DNA from: Plantago major
Lineage: Eukaryota > Streptophyta > Magnoliopsida > Lamiales > Plantaginaceae
Assembly: GCA_026545765.1 (NCBI GenBank)
Contig: CM048839.1
Coordinates: 24,180,566 to 24,244,565, forward strand
Length of the DNA: 64,000 nucleotides
Reading direction: 5' to 3'
The notes under the pieces were generated by a model, which was not told the origin of the DNA, did not search any database, and saw only the letters and a program-made list of their open reading frames with translations. Both the position numbers and the translations under genes were made by a program. Below are positions 21,499 to 31,976 of this stretch, one piece after another (position 1 is the first letter of the stretch; each line of letters opens with the position of its first letter).

Positions 21499-24021
21499 TG
21501 TTGGTCCAGATAACGGCAAAGTAAAAGACTAGAGGGGGGAGGTGAATAGTCTTTTAAAACTTTTGTCGATAAACACAATTTCTCAGATATCTGTGAAGAT
21601 ATCTGATACTTAATTTCAGAGAGCAGAAGACTTTTATGTGAAAAGTGCACGTGCTCAGCAAGATAGGTGTAAATACTTTGCAAGGTAAATAAAGCAAGTA
21701 ATAAAATGCAGAAAGTAAATAACACAAGTCTTTTTATAGTGGTATCTGAAGGTGGCGTAATCTTCAACTAATCCACTTTGGCCTTTCTCAGACCTAGAAT
21801 CCACTAAGACAGATAATTGATGTAACCTTACAAATATCTTCTCTTGATTCCTAAATACACTAGGTTCCCAACCAAGTGTTCCCCCTGAGTTATTCCCCGA
21901 CTTTCACAGCCAAGTATTTCCTGTACTCAGAAACCTATTTCCTGGAGTTGTTCCTTAGTTTCCCAAACTAAGTACTTCCTGCACTCCACGCCACTTAAGG
22001 TGTTGGTTAAGGCAGTTTGTCAGGTGAGCTTCTTTAATAACTTGTTCAGTTATGCAGATAGCTCTGAGAATCAAGTATACTTAATACACTTTGCAATGTA
22101 TGGTATCTTGTTCTTTACTGACCTAAGTCTATGATAAGTGTTCAAGAGAATGAATCTCAGATACGAAATCCTAATTCAACTCCTTCACAAATAAAAATGC
22201 TTGTTAAGGATCAGGACACTTAGTGTTGATACGGACATGTGTCCAATCCGTTAAGGGCGCCATAGAGCGTGTCCTAGAGCGCATCAAGACTGAGATAGCC
22301 AATCCAGTACTAGTCCGATCTTCAAATAGTCCGACAGAAGGGAAACCATTCCAGGTCAACTAGTATTTACAAGTCAACACACCTTCTCAGCTAAGTCCGA
22401 CGAAGCTAGGTGTATGACTTCCGAACCTGACAAAAGGTCGCATGGTCCTACCAGGCACCACAAACTGCCAGTCCTAGGATGTCAAACGGACCGGAGGAGA
22501 TAATCTCGGACACCACCATCGCAATAAGACCAAACGTACATAACATAACCACTGAGATACTTCCGTGGAACTCTAGGCTCGGACGCCGTGAGTTACCTAA
22601 GGATAGATCAACCAAGCAGACAGATCTGTTCGAAGGACTTACACGGACCCGACGAGCGGAACAGTACTCTCAGAGGGAAAGGTCCAAACTACCCTCCCAG
22701 GCCTAGTAATTAGTACTGGATTACTGTTCACTATTGGGCCATGGGCTAAAGGTAGCATTGGTTTCCAAATCTGAAGCATACACTTGGCATAATCTTGTGA
22801 GTCGCCTCATAAGCATATGATAACTATAAATATAGCCCAAGGTCCAAGACCTTAAGGTAAGTCACAATCATAAGCAATAATCACTAAGTCTTATTGATAC
22901 CATAACCTTCCTCATAACTATTACATTGAGAGCTACCCGCTCTCTCTTGAGTAAAGTCTCTTACCGGATTGAAATACGCAATCCAGGCATCCCTTTCTAA
23001 CCCCCCCCCCCCACTTAGTCCTTTCAGGTACTCTAGCACGGACGGATACTGTTTCGGACTTCAAGTAGGAGGCGGGTCCTAGACTAGGTTGCTTGTAATA
23101 GTTTAGTTAGTTAGTGTTCGAGGATTCACCCCTCAACACTTAGAACTTTTGTGCTACTTAGAATCAAGAGCTTTGGTCGCAACAGAAAGCTTGAAGGTAA
23201 GTAGTGTGCTTGAGAGAGCTTGTGTGAGAGTATTCAATGCAAGTTCAAGATGTGTTCAGTGTTCTAAGGTGTGTTCTCAAGCAGTCTAAGTGTTGATATT
23301 TATAGATTTGAGTGCCGTTTGAATAGTATCCGTTAGGCTTAAATCAAATTCAAACTATTGATATCTGAGTATAGTACTGTAGTACGTTTGTCTTCTTCAG
23401 AAGCTACCGTTTTTGTTCAGACATTTCTGTCCGCGCATTCAATGCATTGTACTATACTTTGTCCTGTAGTGCCAACGGAACTATGCATTGTATCAGAGAT
23501 CTTATACTATCAGAGTTCTTTGAAGCTTTGCTCGTCCTTTTCCAGAGATTATCACAACTCCAGATAGCACTTGTTGAAACAACTTGTTATAATATATTTC
23601 TTTTCAGAAACATAGTTTATGTCCAAGGTATCTGAGTGTAGATATCTGTGGGCAATTTCCTCGTTTCAGAAACCTTTTATTTCTCAGATATCTTTTGCAA
23701 CACTACTTATTTAAAAATGATTGTGTCTTCAAGATATCTGGTCATAGGTATCTGAAAACCCTTGTCTTCAGCAATCTTGTGCAGTCTTCAAATCTTCAAA
23801 TCCGTTGAACTTTTCCTGCTGGATGCCTTCTTCTTGGTCTTCTTTAGAGGAATAAAAATTACATTCAGAGACCTAACATCCTATACAAGATTTGCTAGAC
23901 TATCATACTTTGTGAGTTTCATCTTTTATATTGTTCAAGTGAACCAAGAGTACTAACCACCTTTCTGAGCTAAGATAAGTCATTAGGTTGCTGATCAAAA
24001 TCTAAACAGATATTCCTAACA
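21499..24021 (-). repeat. 5' LTR of the Sirevirus with a nested solo LTR
   Basis: This LTR (about 1,603 bp without the insertion) matches 7,695-9,284. A TATAAATA box is visible on the minus strand at 23,298-23,305. The nested element at 22,224-23,138 lengthens it to 2,523 bp. Confidence 0.92.
22224..23138 (+). mobile_element. Solo LTR nested in the Sirevirus 5' LTR
   Basis: The 915-bp insert has TGTTGA...TCAACA ends and a perfect 5-bp target duplication CTTAG (22,219-22,223 and 23,139-23,143). It is absent from the 3' LTR at the matching place (about 8,405). No internal retroelement domains are present, so it is a solo LTR left by recombination. The family is not assigned. A TATAAATA box at 22,825-22,832 suggests plus orientation. 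A run of 12 C lies at 23,001-23,012. Confidence 0.85.
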
Positions 24022-24026
24022 GATAA

Positions 24027-24660
24027 CAAATACAACTTTTTAAGATCCGTTAGGAGCGGATCGGATCGATCCGATATGTGAATATCTGCGGATATCCATT
24101 TATTTTTTTTATTTTTAATGACGTAAAATGTTCACTTATAAAACATTACTAATATTGTTTAAAATATTATACATATAATTAAAAACATCAATCCGTCTCT
24201 CAGATTTCTCACTGATATACGTCTCTCCCAAGACTTTGTGGTCTAACATACATATACATACACACACTGGAGTTTTATTTTATTATCTTTTATTTTTACT
24301 GTAATTAATTATGCTACTTTGCTAGCTGTGTAGTTTCAAATTTACATTTGAGGTGTTTATTCGGTATTGGAACATATGATCGGTATTGGAACATATGATG
24401 TTGTTTGTTGATATTGTTTTGACATTTTCTATGGGTAATTTATCTTGCAAAATATCATTTTTCTTTTTCTATATAAATTTCACGGATAATGAAATTTTCA
24501 ACAAAATGTTCCTCAGATTAATCTGGGTCCGTACGGATTGATACGCATTCTGATATGTTCAGAACGGATAGAATAACCGATAGGCTTATACATTATCCGT
24601 TTCTACAGATATACATTCGAATCGGATCATATCTGAATCCTATCAGTTGTGCAGTTGCCT
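24027..24660. repeat. CGGAT-rich degenerate repeat, right part
   Basis: Both ends carry words such as GGATCGGATCGATCCGAT and GAATCGGATCATATC, suggesting inverted ends of an old non-autonomous element. A 19-20-bp direct duplication (CGGTATTGGAACATATGAT) lies at 24,370-24,410. The class was not determined. Confidence 0.35.
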
Positions 24661-25159
24661 TGAATAGGGAATTAGCTACATTCATTTTACTGTGGAAAAA
24701 TTATGGGTGCATATGTAGATGATTCTTTTCAATGATTCAAACTTTGTATAATGGGAACGGGGGAACCTCCACTTTCCACAAGAGAAACAGGACGGAAAGC
24801 TCCTCTCCAAAACTTGACTATCGCAGCTAGCAACTAGTATGTCTAGTTGTAGTAGGTGACAAAAGTTACGAGACTACATTTTCAAGGAATTAGTTATTAG
24901 TTATTACAAGTCACTCGCCATCATTGACCGAGGTCTTCCATTACAAATAAACAATTATCATTCACATTGAATTTTATTTTCAATCATATACACTGACAAA
25001 CTTTTGGGTCGTCCATTACATGGTTCCTTCGAATCACACTTAACTTGGGTCTGATTCTTTCCATGTAAATGATGCGTTTTAATGGTTGATTGAAATACAT
25101 TTGGTGGTTGGTTTGATGTATTGTGATGCGTTCAAATTTAAAATGTATTTCAGAAAGCA
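24661..25159. other. Intergenic DNA, nothing recognised
   Basis: No gene or named repeat was seen. The sequence is nearly unchanged in the second duplication copy (52,240-52,740). Confidence 0.4.
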
Positions 25160-25799
25160 TAGGGTATAAATGAACGAACGTCATGAAAATTTCACGAAAA
25201 ATTTCATCAACGTCGGTTTGTCAAATGTTGAACATGTTCGTTAATAAACGAACTAACATGAACATATAATTTATTGTTCGTAGTTCATGAATCGTTTGAA
25301 CAAATTATATCTATAATAATTTGATATTATTTTATATATGGAGTATAATATTTCTAACCTAATCTATAATTTCCATTTTCACATAAGTTATAATACTTGG
25401 CCGTCCCAAATTCATTTACCCGTCTGCATACGATTTTAAGATAAAAGTGAATAAAGTAGGAAAGAGGTTGAATAAAGTAGGAGAGATAGTGAATAAAGTA
25501 TGAGAGGGATTTACTAAAGTAGGAGAAGGATTTTCCATTAAAGGATTGGAAAGTTCAAATTGGAAGGTCCGTAAATAGAATGCGGGAAGTTAAGAGGGAG
25601 TATTTTCTAACATAACCTATACAAGACCTATAATTGTTCGCGAACTGTTCGTGAACATGTTGAAACCTTAACGAACTGAACATGAACAAGTGTTGAGATG
25701 TTCGACGAACATGAACACGAACATGAACATGATATATATTAACGAACAAACGTTCGTTAAGGTCAATGTTCGGTTCGTTCGGTTCGAATAACACCCCTA
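25160..25799. mobile_element. hAT-like MITE with nested Stowaway
   Basis: The ends are TAGGG(G)TGT...ACACCCCTA, the hAT style. The interior is full of GTTCG/CGAAC words near both ends. The 8-bp target duplication GTAAAGCA is intact on the right (25,800-25,807) and altered on the left. The second copy (52,747-53,394) keeps it perfect on both sides, which settles the class. Confidence 0.75.
25396..25600. mobile_element. Stowaway-like MITE inside the hAT MITE
   Basis: The 205-bp insert starts with a CCGTCCCAAATT-type end and finishes with AGAGGGAG. It is flanked by TA on both sides (25,394-25,395 and 25,601-25,602). The interior has repeated GAATAAAGTAGGA-like words seen in other plant Stowaway elements. 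Confidence 0.65.
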
Positions 25800-25899
25800 G
25801 TAAAGCACGTACACTTTTGCGGGCTTGCGTTTCAAAATGTTGTGGGAATAGCATTTCAAAGGCATAAGAGTCATCATGTATTTGAGATTTGCATTTCAA

Positions 25900-26200
25900 A
25901 ATACATTTTACAGCTGTGCTGGCCCACCTGTCATGCATTTTTTTTTCATTGTTTGTTATTTTCTTTTCGTCATAATTCATAAAATATAAAAATATAAAAT
26001 TTATACCGATTTTCATATTTTTTTCGTCCTCTACAAATAGGGATCACTCTTGAGTATATTTCAATCATTCTAAATTTTACGACTTTTATACTCTTAATTA
26101 AAAAAATATATTTATAAATGCAATTTCATTAATTTCAAATTTTAAACACTCTTATAATATGGTAAACATGTTAAAAAATAAATAAAAATAAAATATCCGT
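25900..26200. mobile_element. Harbinger-derived non-autonomous remnant
   Basis: The segment at 26,110-26,180 matches the 3' flank of the Harbinger transposase (4,540-4,615), including the phrase AAACACTCTTATAATATGG. The segment upstream, with TTTCGTCCTCTACAAATAGGGA, resembles the Harbinger promoter (TTTCGAGATCTATAAATAGAGA). This looks like a deletion derivative that keeps the two ends and lacks the genes. Ends were not fixed. Confidence 0.45.
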
Positions 26201-26499
26201 AACGATACATAAACTAACATCAATCACCATCTCGTATATAACGAATTGATCACTATCTCGTATATAACGAGCATTTGCTTTGGACAGATATCTCATACCC
26301 GTAAAGATACATAAATTAGTCTCCGGTGTCAATAACATCAATCATCGATTATTGAATGCATAACATCAATAGACGTTTAACTATATCGACTATTCGTATT
26401 ATATAACCACCGAGGATATTTAGAAAGGAGGCAGTGGTGGTGGTGGAGGAAGGAGAAGGGTTTGTGAGTGATGGGAGGAAGGAGGAATGATTATATATA

Positions 26500-26766
26500 T
26501 TAATATTAGGGTTTCTGCGGAATTTAGCGACGGATAGATTTACCCGTCATTATTTAGCGACGGATAATCTATCCGTCGTTAGTTTTAATTTATTTTTTAT
26601 TTTTTAATTAAATATTTAACGACGGATAATCTATCCGTCTTTAAAATACTATTTTTCATTTTTAAAAAATCAAAAAGTCAACAAAAACTAACGACGGATA
26701 GACTTTTCGTCGCTAAATAATGATGGATAGAAATATCCGTCGCTAAATAGCAGAATTCTTGTAGTG
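26500..26766. mobile_element. CACTA (En/Spm)-type terminal fragment or MITE
   Basis: The right end reads TTCTTGTAGTG, the inverse of the CACTACAAGAA terminus. The body consists of inverted and direct copies of TTTAGCGACGGATA, typical CACTA sub-terminal repeats. The left side has the inner part of the matching end (TTCTGC..AATTTAGCGACGG) without a clear CACTA terminus. Confidence 0.65.
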
Positions 26767-27943
26767 AACATAGACAATTTATACAAAAAATCTAAACCAG
26801 CAACAACAAACAACATAGACAATTTATATTAAAACATAGACCATTTACACAAAAAAAACTAGACAATTATAGGCAAATCAAACTTATGAGTGCTAATTCG
26901 GTAAACTGTAGGTACAAACTATAGGCATATGCATATGGAATCACCACAAAATATTCCAAGTGGCATCATATATAAAGCAGTAAGCAACCAAAAGCAAAGT
27001 AAATAAACAGATCGAACAACAAATTTGAAACAAGTATAAGCAAACTACTCTACTAGTTAAATTTGATGTCTACAACAAATTGCCATAGAAAATAGTAACT
27101 AAACGGCAACACACATGCCAAGTAACTTATAGCTAATACTACATGTTCTCATCAATCATTATGCGATATCACAGTAACTTTAGCAGCTTCTCATTTTACA
27201 TATCTAAACAGAGACTCGCACGCTAGCTTTGCAGTAGATCAATTAATACTTTGTCTCATCAATCATTACACGAACCGAGAGAGAGATCGTCTCACATACC
27301 TTGTAGCGGACAATTTAATGCTCATTCATCCTGCTCTCGCACCTTCGCCAACAACCGTCATTCCTCATCCAAGTCTTTTGCCAACAGTCGAACATTCGGA
27401 TCCAGATCTCGTTCTCCGCAACCTCACCTAGCTATAGGAAATTGAGAGTTAGATAGTTGAAATTATGCAGACATTATTAGTGGCAGACAGAAGAAATCAA
27501 CATGATAAATGAGCTTGAAAAATACCTTCACAGATCCAGAAAACTTCGTTCGATCTTCGATCTAACCGAAAATCTATCTCGATCTGTAAGCTATGATAGT
27601 CCACACATGCTCCTCTTTGCCACGCGATTCCTCTTTTGCTCGATCTGATTTGGATTTAGGTGTCTTCGCGAGTGAAAAATTTCGCCCAAAATTGGGAGAA
27701 ACCGCGTCATTAACCGAAGAAGATAAATGAAATAAAAAAGGGAAAAAAAGAGCCTTTTATACTAAATCTAGATAATGAAAATCGCTTGACCCGGATCCAG
27801 ATTCCAAAAATCCGACCTGCGAGAGGATCCGCGAAAAAAATATAAGGGCAAAATGGCAAACATTAAAACTAGACAATTTCCATTAGAAACTAGGGGTCTC
27901 TCTGGACTCTTCAAATGTAGTAGGACTTTTATAATACTTAGTA
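26767..27943. other. Non-coding intergenic DNA
   Basis: Repeated words such as ACATAGACAATTTA occur near the start. The only open frame (27,251-27,445) is disrupted in the second duplication copy, so coding is unlikely. Confidence 0.45.
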
Positions 27944-28090
27944 CTAGTACTAACCCATGGCAATGTCACGGTATATTTTACTTTTAATAAGAAATAAATA
28001 TGTGACGATTAAATAAATTAATCGAGAAAATAAGATAGTCAAAATTCCTTGTAGACAACGTTGGTTGTGGTGTCGGTCGGTAGTCATTCT
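27944..28090 (-). mobile_element. Helitron 3' terminus with a scrap of helicase C-terminus
   Basis: On the minus strand the sequence ends ...GGGTTAGTACTAG before T, a CTAG-T terminus preceded by a weak hairpin region (CCGTGACATTGCCATGGG). About 80 bp further in (28,025-28,090) is a stretch nearly identical to the extreme C-terminus of the helicase at 41,150-41,210 (encoding the TTNVVYKE segment). The two together support a Helitron end. The 5' end was not found. Confidence 0.5.
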
Positions 28091-28514
28091 TCATCCAATA
28101 TTATATCATTGAGTGTTTATTTATGTTAACTATAGAGAATGTAAAAATAGGGTCCTACCGTACCCGACTTGTTAATTAGTAACAGGTACATGTTTTTTTT
28201 ACAAAAAAATCTATCCCTAAAACGGAATCAAAATAAAATACAAAAGTATACAACACAATCAATAGGTTTGTTTCCAACAATCTCGCGGTGATATGTGGTC
28301 ACCACACCACGCACACACACACAAATATTATACAAACATAATTTCGCATGTTACGGTTATTTTTTCCAACCCACCGGTTCCCAGCAACCCCGCGGTGGTA
28401 TGCGTCACCCCACCAAAGACACAAAAATTACCCGTTATGGATGAAGAAAGTAAAGAGAAGATAGAAGAGAGTTTCCCCGCCTAGAGAGTGACCCCCCCCC
28501 CCCCCCTATTTATT
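28091..28514. other. Intergenic DNA with two related GCGGTG blocks and a C15 run
   Basis: Two imperfect direct repeats of about 50 bp (around CTCGCGGTGATATG and CCCGCGGTGGTATG) lie about 110 bp apart at 28,280-28,420. A run of about 15 C ends at 28,506. The short open frame over this stretch is not judged real. Confidence 0.45.
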
Positions 28515-28945
28515 GAGATCAGGAAAGTAGAGAGAAGATCTAAGAGAGTTTCCCCACCTAGAGAGTATCAGATCCCCTGGGCTCGTTATGTATCAAGAAA
28601 GTAGAGAGAAGATCGAAGAGAGTTTCCCCGCAGACTCCCCCCCCCCCCCACTGGAATAAAATGTAGATTTTACTAACTTAATCATAAAATGTTGCGGTCA
28701 AGTCTTGTAACAAAGGTATGGAACGGGTTCAAGTATATACCAGACCGGACCTGAACATATTTCGATCGTAGAGAAGAGAAACCTTATACCTCATCCTACC
28801 GATCGAATCTTATACATAAAGAAAATGAAATTGAAAGTCTTCACATGTAAAATGTTGTTGATAGACATGTAAAGATCAACACAACACCAATTAGCTCACG
28901 TGTGTCTCTTCTATCTTCAGGAACTGAAAATAGCACGTCTAGTAC
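28515..28945. repeat. 430-bp direct repeat, unit 1
   Basis: It shares an extended match with 29,124-29,600, including AGAGTTTCCCC-CACCTAGAGAG blocks, a poly-C run, GTATATACCAGACCGGACC-like words and CACCAATTAGCTCA. The units are about 610 bp apart. The unit itself contains shorter GAAAGTAGAGAGAAGATC repeats. Confidence 0.7.
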
Positions 28946-29123
28946 ACGATTCATAGAACATTATTAGAAGATCAGTTGAAGGGACTATGTCAAGCATAGA
29001 TCCAAAGGTCCTCCTATCTGGATTCATGCGCAGGTAACACAACCTTGATACGCATTAACTTGACATCAAAAATAAATTTACCCTGATTATATATTGTTTT
29101 GTAATTTTATAATCTAAAAAACT

Positions 29124-29600
29124 GAAATCAAGAAAGTAGAGAGAATATTGAATTGAGTTTCCCCACCTAGAGAGTATTAGATCCCCAGGCCCGTTATGGA
29201 TCAAGAAAGTAGAGCGAAGATCGAAGGGAGTTTCTATGCCCCCCCCCCCTCCCGAGAAAAATGTATTTTTTTACTAACTTAATCATAAAATATTGCGCTC
29301 GGGTCTTGTAACAAAGGTGTGGAACGGGTTCGAGTATATGCTAGACCGGACCTGAACATCATTATTTCGCACGGGGTTGAATTCGGGTTGGATAGAACCA
29401 GCCCTTCCGGACACAGACAGTAGAGAAGAGAACCCTTATACCTCATCCTACCGATCAAATCTTATACATAAAGAAAAGGAACTTGAAAGTCTTCACGTGT
29501 AAATTGTTGTTGATAGACATGTAAAGATCAACACACCACCAATTAGCTCATGTGTATCTCTTCTATATCCTGAAACTGAAAAAAAAACATGTCTAGTAAC
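29124..29600. repeat. 430-bp direct repeat, unit 2
   Basis: This is a diverged second unit of the repeat at 28,515-28,945, with its own poly-C run near 29,240. The divergence is clearly greater than between the two large duplication copies, so this local duplication is older. Confidence 0.7.
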
Positions 29601-29736
29601 ATATATACCACTATAACAATATATGCTAAAACTATCTTGGTGTGGATAATACAAATATACCAAACCAACATCATATCATCATAAGAACACCAATAATATA
29701 TGTGCTAAAATGTTACCATCACGTTTAACCTGGCAA

Positions 29737-30030
29737 AGCTTAATTCTTCATCAAATACCTAAATTTCTTTGAAAAGTGAAATAAAGTGGCAAAGCTAAAA
29801 TTTGTCGATTTAAGAGATCTAATCACCAAACAACAATCCCTTTCAATTACTACATGTTGCCACTCAAAATCTCGAACAAATTTTGTTCTTAATTTGGCTG
29901 GCCAACCTTTTCGCATTTTCAGCAACCATAAGACATAAAAAAAAAATCACCAAGCAATAATATTGCCCTCATGATCCCTAGCAACAATACTAATACGTCC
30001 TCCTATTCGGACTCTGCTCAGCCGTATCAA
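29737..30030 (-). pseudogene. Plant RNase H-like (RVT_3 type) fragment
   Basis: The minus strand encodes a block beginning GGRISIVARDHEGNIIAW. After a frame-interrupting A-run comes FVRDFEWQHVVIERDCCLVIR. These match the pattern of the RNase H-like domain found at the end of plant L1-type non-LTR elements and their derivatives (a xxVARDxxGxxxAW strand, then VxxExDCxxVI). Nothing else of a LINE is seen, so it is a small broken fragment. Confidence 0.5.
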
Positions 30031-30189
30031 CATTTCACGTAGGATGGCTGGAATTTGAATGAATCTGGTGGATTTAGCCCATCAACTTTATATATATTAC
30101 AGTATATTCAAAGTAGTATAATAATTCAAAAAGTTTCACTAAATTTGTAATTCAATTTAAAATCTTACTAATTTAATTTGAATCTGGTA

Positions 30190-30300
30190 CATACATGTGT
30201 CATTGTTTCAGTAGAAGGTACAAGGTTCGAATCCCATTGGCGTAAGTTTCTCCCTTTTATTTATTATTTTTCAATACTTTCTCTTTTTTTTTTTCAATCA
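30190..30300 (+). repeat. tRNA-like SINE fragment
   Basis: A perfect pol III B-box-like word, GGTTCGAATCC, lies at about 30,230 and is followed about 50 bp later by a T-rich tail. An A box is not convincing, so it is only a candidate. Confidence 0.35.
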
Positions 30301-30368
30301 CAGACTCATTGGTTTATATAAAAACCCTTAACACACCTAGTGTGTTACGTAAATACTAGTATTTATTT

Positions 30369-30383
30369 ATATATATATATATA
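30369..30383. repeat. (AT)7 microsatellite
   Basis: A short AT run. The matching site in the second duplication copy (57,929-58,063) is about 135 bp long. Confidence 0.85.
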
Positions 30384-30499
30384 AGTGCACAACTATAAGA
30401 GTTGTGAAATTGAGTAATTAATTTAAGTTAAATTGAACCAATTTGTGATATGCATGTAAATTAGACTTTAATTACAAAAAACCAATATGTTTTATTCAT

Positions 30500-30745
30500 T
30501 GTAATTCTAAGCCCTAACGCAACTCCAACAAAATCAATTCATCATTAGAAAAACTCAATTTGTCTTCTTTAATTAAATTTCAAGCCCTAAATCAACCCCA
30601 ACAGAATCAATTCATCATTAAAAAATCTCAATATGTCATCTCCAATAAATTCAAAACCCTAATCGAACTCCAACAAAATCAATTCATCATTGAAGAAAAA
30701 AAAACGATAACCAATATTTCTTCTCCATCTTCTTTAATTAAATTG
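30500..30745. repeat. Three-unit minisatellite, about 72 bp per unit
   Basis: Three imperfect units share AAGCCCTAA..CAACTCC-AACAAAATCAATTCATCATT. The open frame running through them reflects the repeat and has no recognised domain. Confidence 0.65.
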
Positions 30746-31054
30746 GAACAGATCAATTCGCACTATCCAAAATCTTGATTCAACTAAAAAAGACAATTCG
30801 TTATCAAAAACAACGATTGCACTTACCTTCATATACTTTTATTATTATTAATTTGTAATTAGATACCACAATGACACGCTCACGTTGTAGTTATATTATA
30901 TAAGAACACCCAACTGATAATCTGAGCACTAAAACATTAGCCTTACGTTTAACTTGGCAAAACATCATGGAACAAAATTCTCGCCCCCCTATTCAGACTT
31001 TGCTCAACCGTAGAATCAAAATTTATAATTGAAAATCTAAATATCTATTAATTT

Positions 31055-31976
31055 CTTGTTAAATAGATGGGTGGAGTATTAAATATTTAATAAATGCTCT
31101 ATTTTTTAAATTCCATTATTTCATTTTATCTTCTTTAATAAATATATTTTTTATTTTAGTGAATAAAATAATTTATTTAACTAATAATAATCATCTAGAT
31201 TGTTGGTGTCTATAGATTCGTCTTGTCACACAGTGAATTCAAATATATGTTCACAATATTTTTCGGAGTTTTGTAGAATAAATTTCTATTAGATTTAATA
31301 AAAACTATATATGCAGCCAACATACAAAAAATAAATAGTGGTTGAAAATGCAACTAATTTTAAAAAAAATTCACGTAGATTGAATTTATTTAATAAATAC
31401 TCTATTTTTAAATTTTTATTAATTTATTTTATCTTATTTAATAAATTTAAATTTTATTTTAATGAATAAAATGATTTCTTGAAATAATACTAGTCAAGAT
31501 TGGTGTCTATGGATTCGTGACATAATTTATTGTTAAATAGATGAATGGAGTATTAAATATTTAATAAATGCTCTATTTTTTTTAAATTCCATTATTTTAT
31601 TTTATCTTCTTTAATAAATATATTTTTTATTTCAGTGAATAAAATAATTTATTTAACTAATAATAATCATCTAGATTGTTGGTGTCTATAGATTCGTCTT
31701 GTCACGGTGAATTCAAATATATGTTCACAATATTTTTCGGAGTTTTGTAGAATAAATTTATATTAGATTTAATAAAAATTATATATGCAGCCAACATACA
31801 AAAAATAAATAGTGGTTGAAAATGCAACTAATTCTAAAAACATTTCACGTAGATTGAATTTATTTAATAAATACTCTACTTTTAAATTTTCATTAATTCA
31901 TTTTATCTTATTTAATAAATTTATATTTTATTTTAATAAATAAAATGATTTCTGAAATAATACTACTCAAGATTTG
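31055..31976. repeat. 474-bp tandem repeat, two units
   Basis: Unit 1 is 31,055-31,528 and unit 2 starts at 31,529. Both start TTGTTAAATAGATG and include TTGGTGTCTATAGATTCGTC and TATATGCAGCCAACATAC. Each unit also holds two internal versions of a TTTAATAAAT-rich block. The DNA is very AT-rich and non-coding. It abuts the Copia remnant. Confidence 0.8.

Larger units (their letters stand above)
7695..24021 (-). mobile_element. Sirevirus-type (SIRE/Maximus) Ty1/Copia element, fossil
   Basis: This is a structurally complete insertion: two LTRs of the same family, TGTT...AACA ends, and a perfect 5-bp target duplication GATAA (7,690-7,694 and 24,022-24,026). A primer-binding site complementary to initiator tRNA-Met lies at 21,485-21,496 and a polypurine tract at 9,285-9,303. 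The order in element direction is gag, protease, integrase, RT, RNase H, then a 5.6-kb extra region downstream of pol. That layout is known from Sireviruses. The 16.3-kb span includes a nested 915-bp solo LTR. The coding regions are broken many times (well over ten), so it is a fossil. The two LTRs differ by about 2-2.5% in a hand count over about 1 kb. With assumed rates of 0.7-1.3e-8 per site per year this means about 1-2 million years. Confidence 0.93.

Noticed and set aside
27251-27445. Possible 64-codon gene
   Set aside because: The frame is disrupted in the second copy by a small length change, so it is not under coding constraint.
28293-28484. Possible 63-codon gene, conserved in both copies
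   Set aside because: Conservation only reflects the recent duplication. The frame covers low-complexity repeat DNA and has no recognised domain.
28490-29600. CRISPR-like array from regularly repeated units
   Set aside because: The units are diverged, spacers are not uniform, and the DNA is plant nuclear.
30190-30300. Functional tRNA gene
   Set aside because: Only a B-box-like word is present. There is no cloverleaf or convincing A box.
30560-30778. 72-codon repeat protein
   Set aside because: It reads through three minisatellite units and begins at a non-ATG codon.
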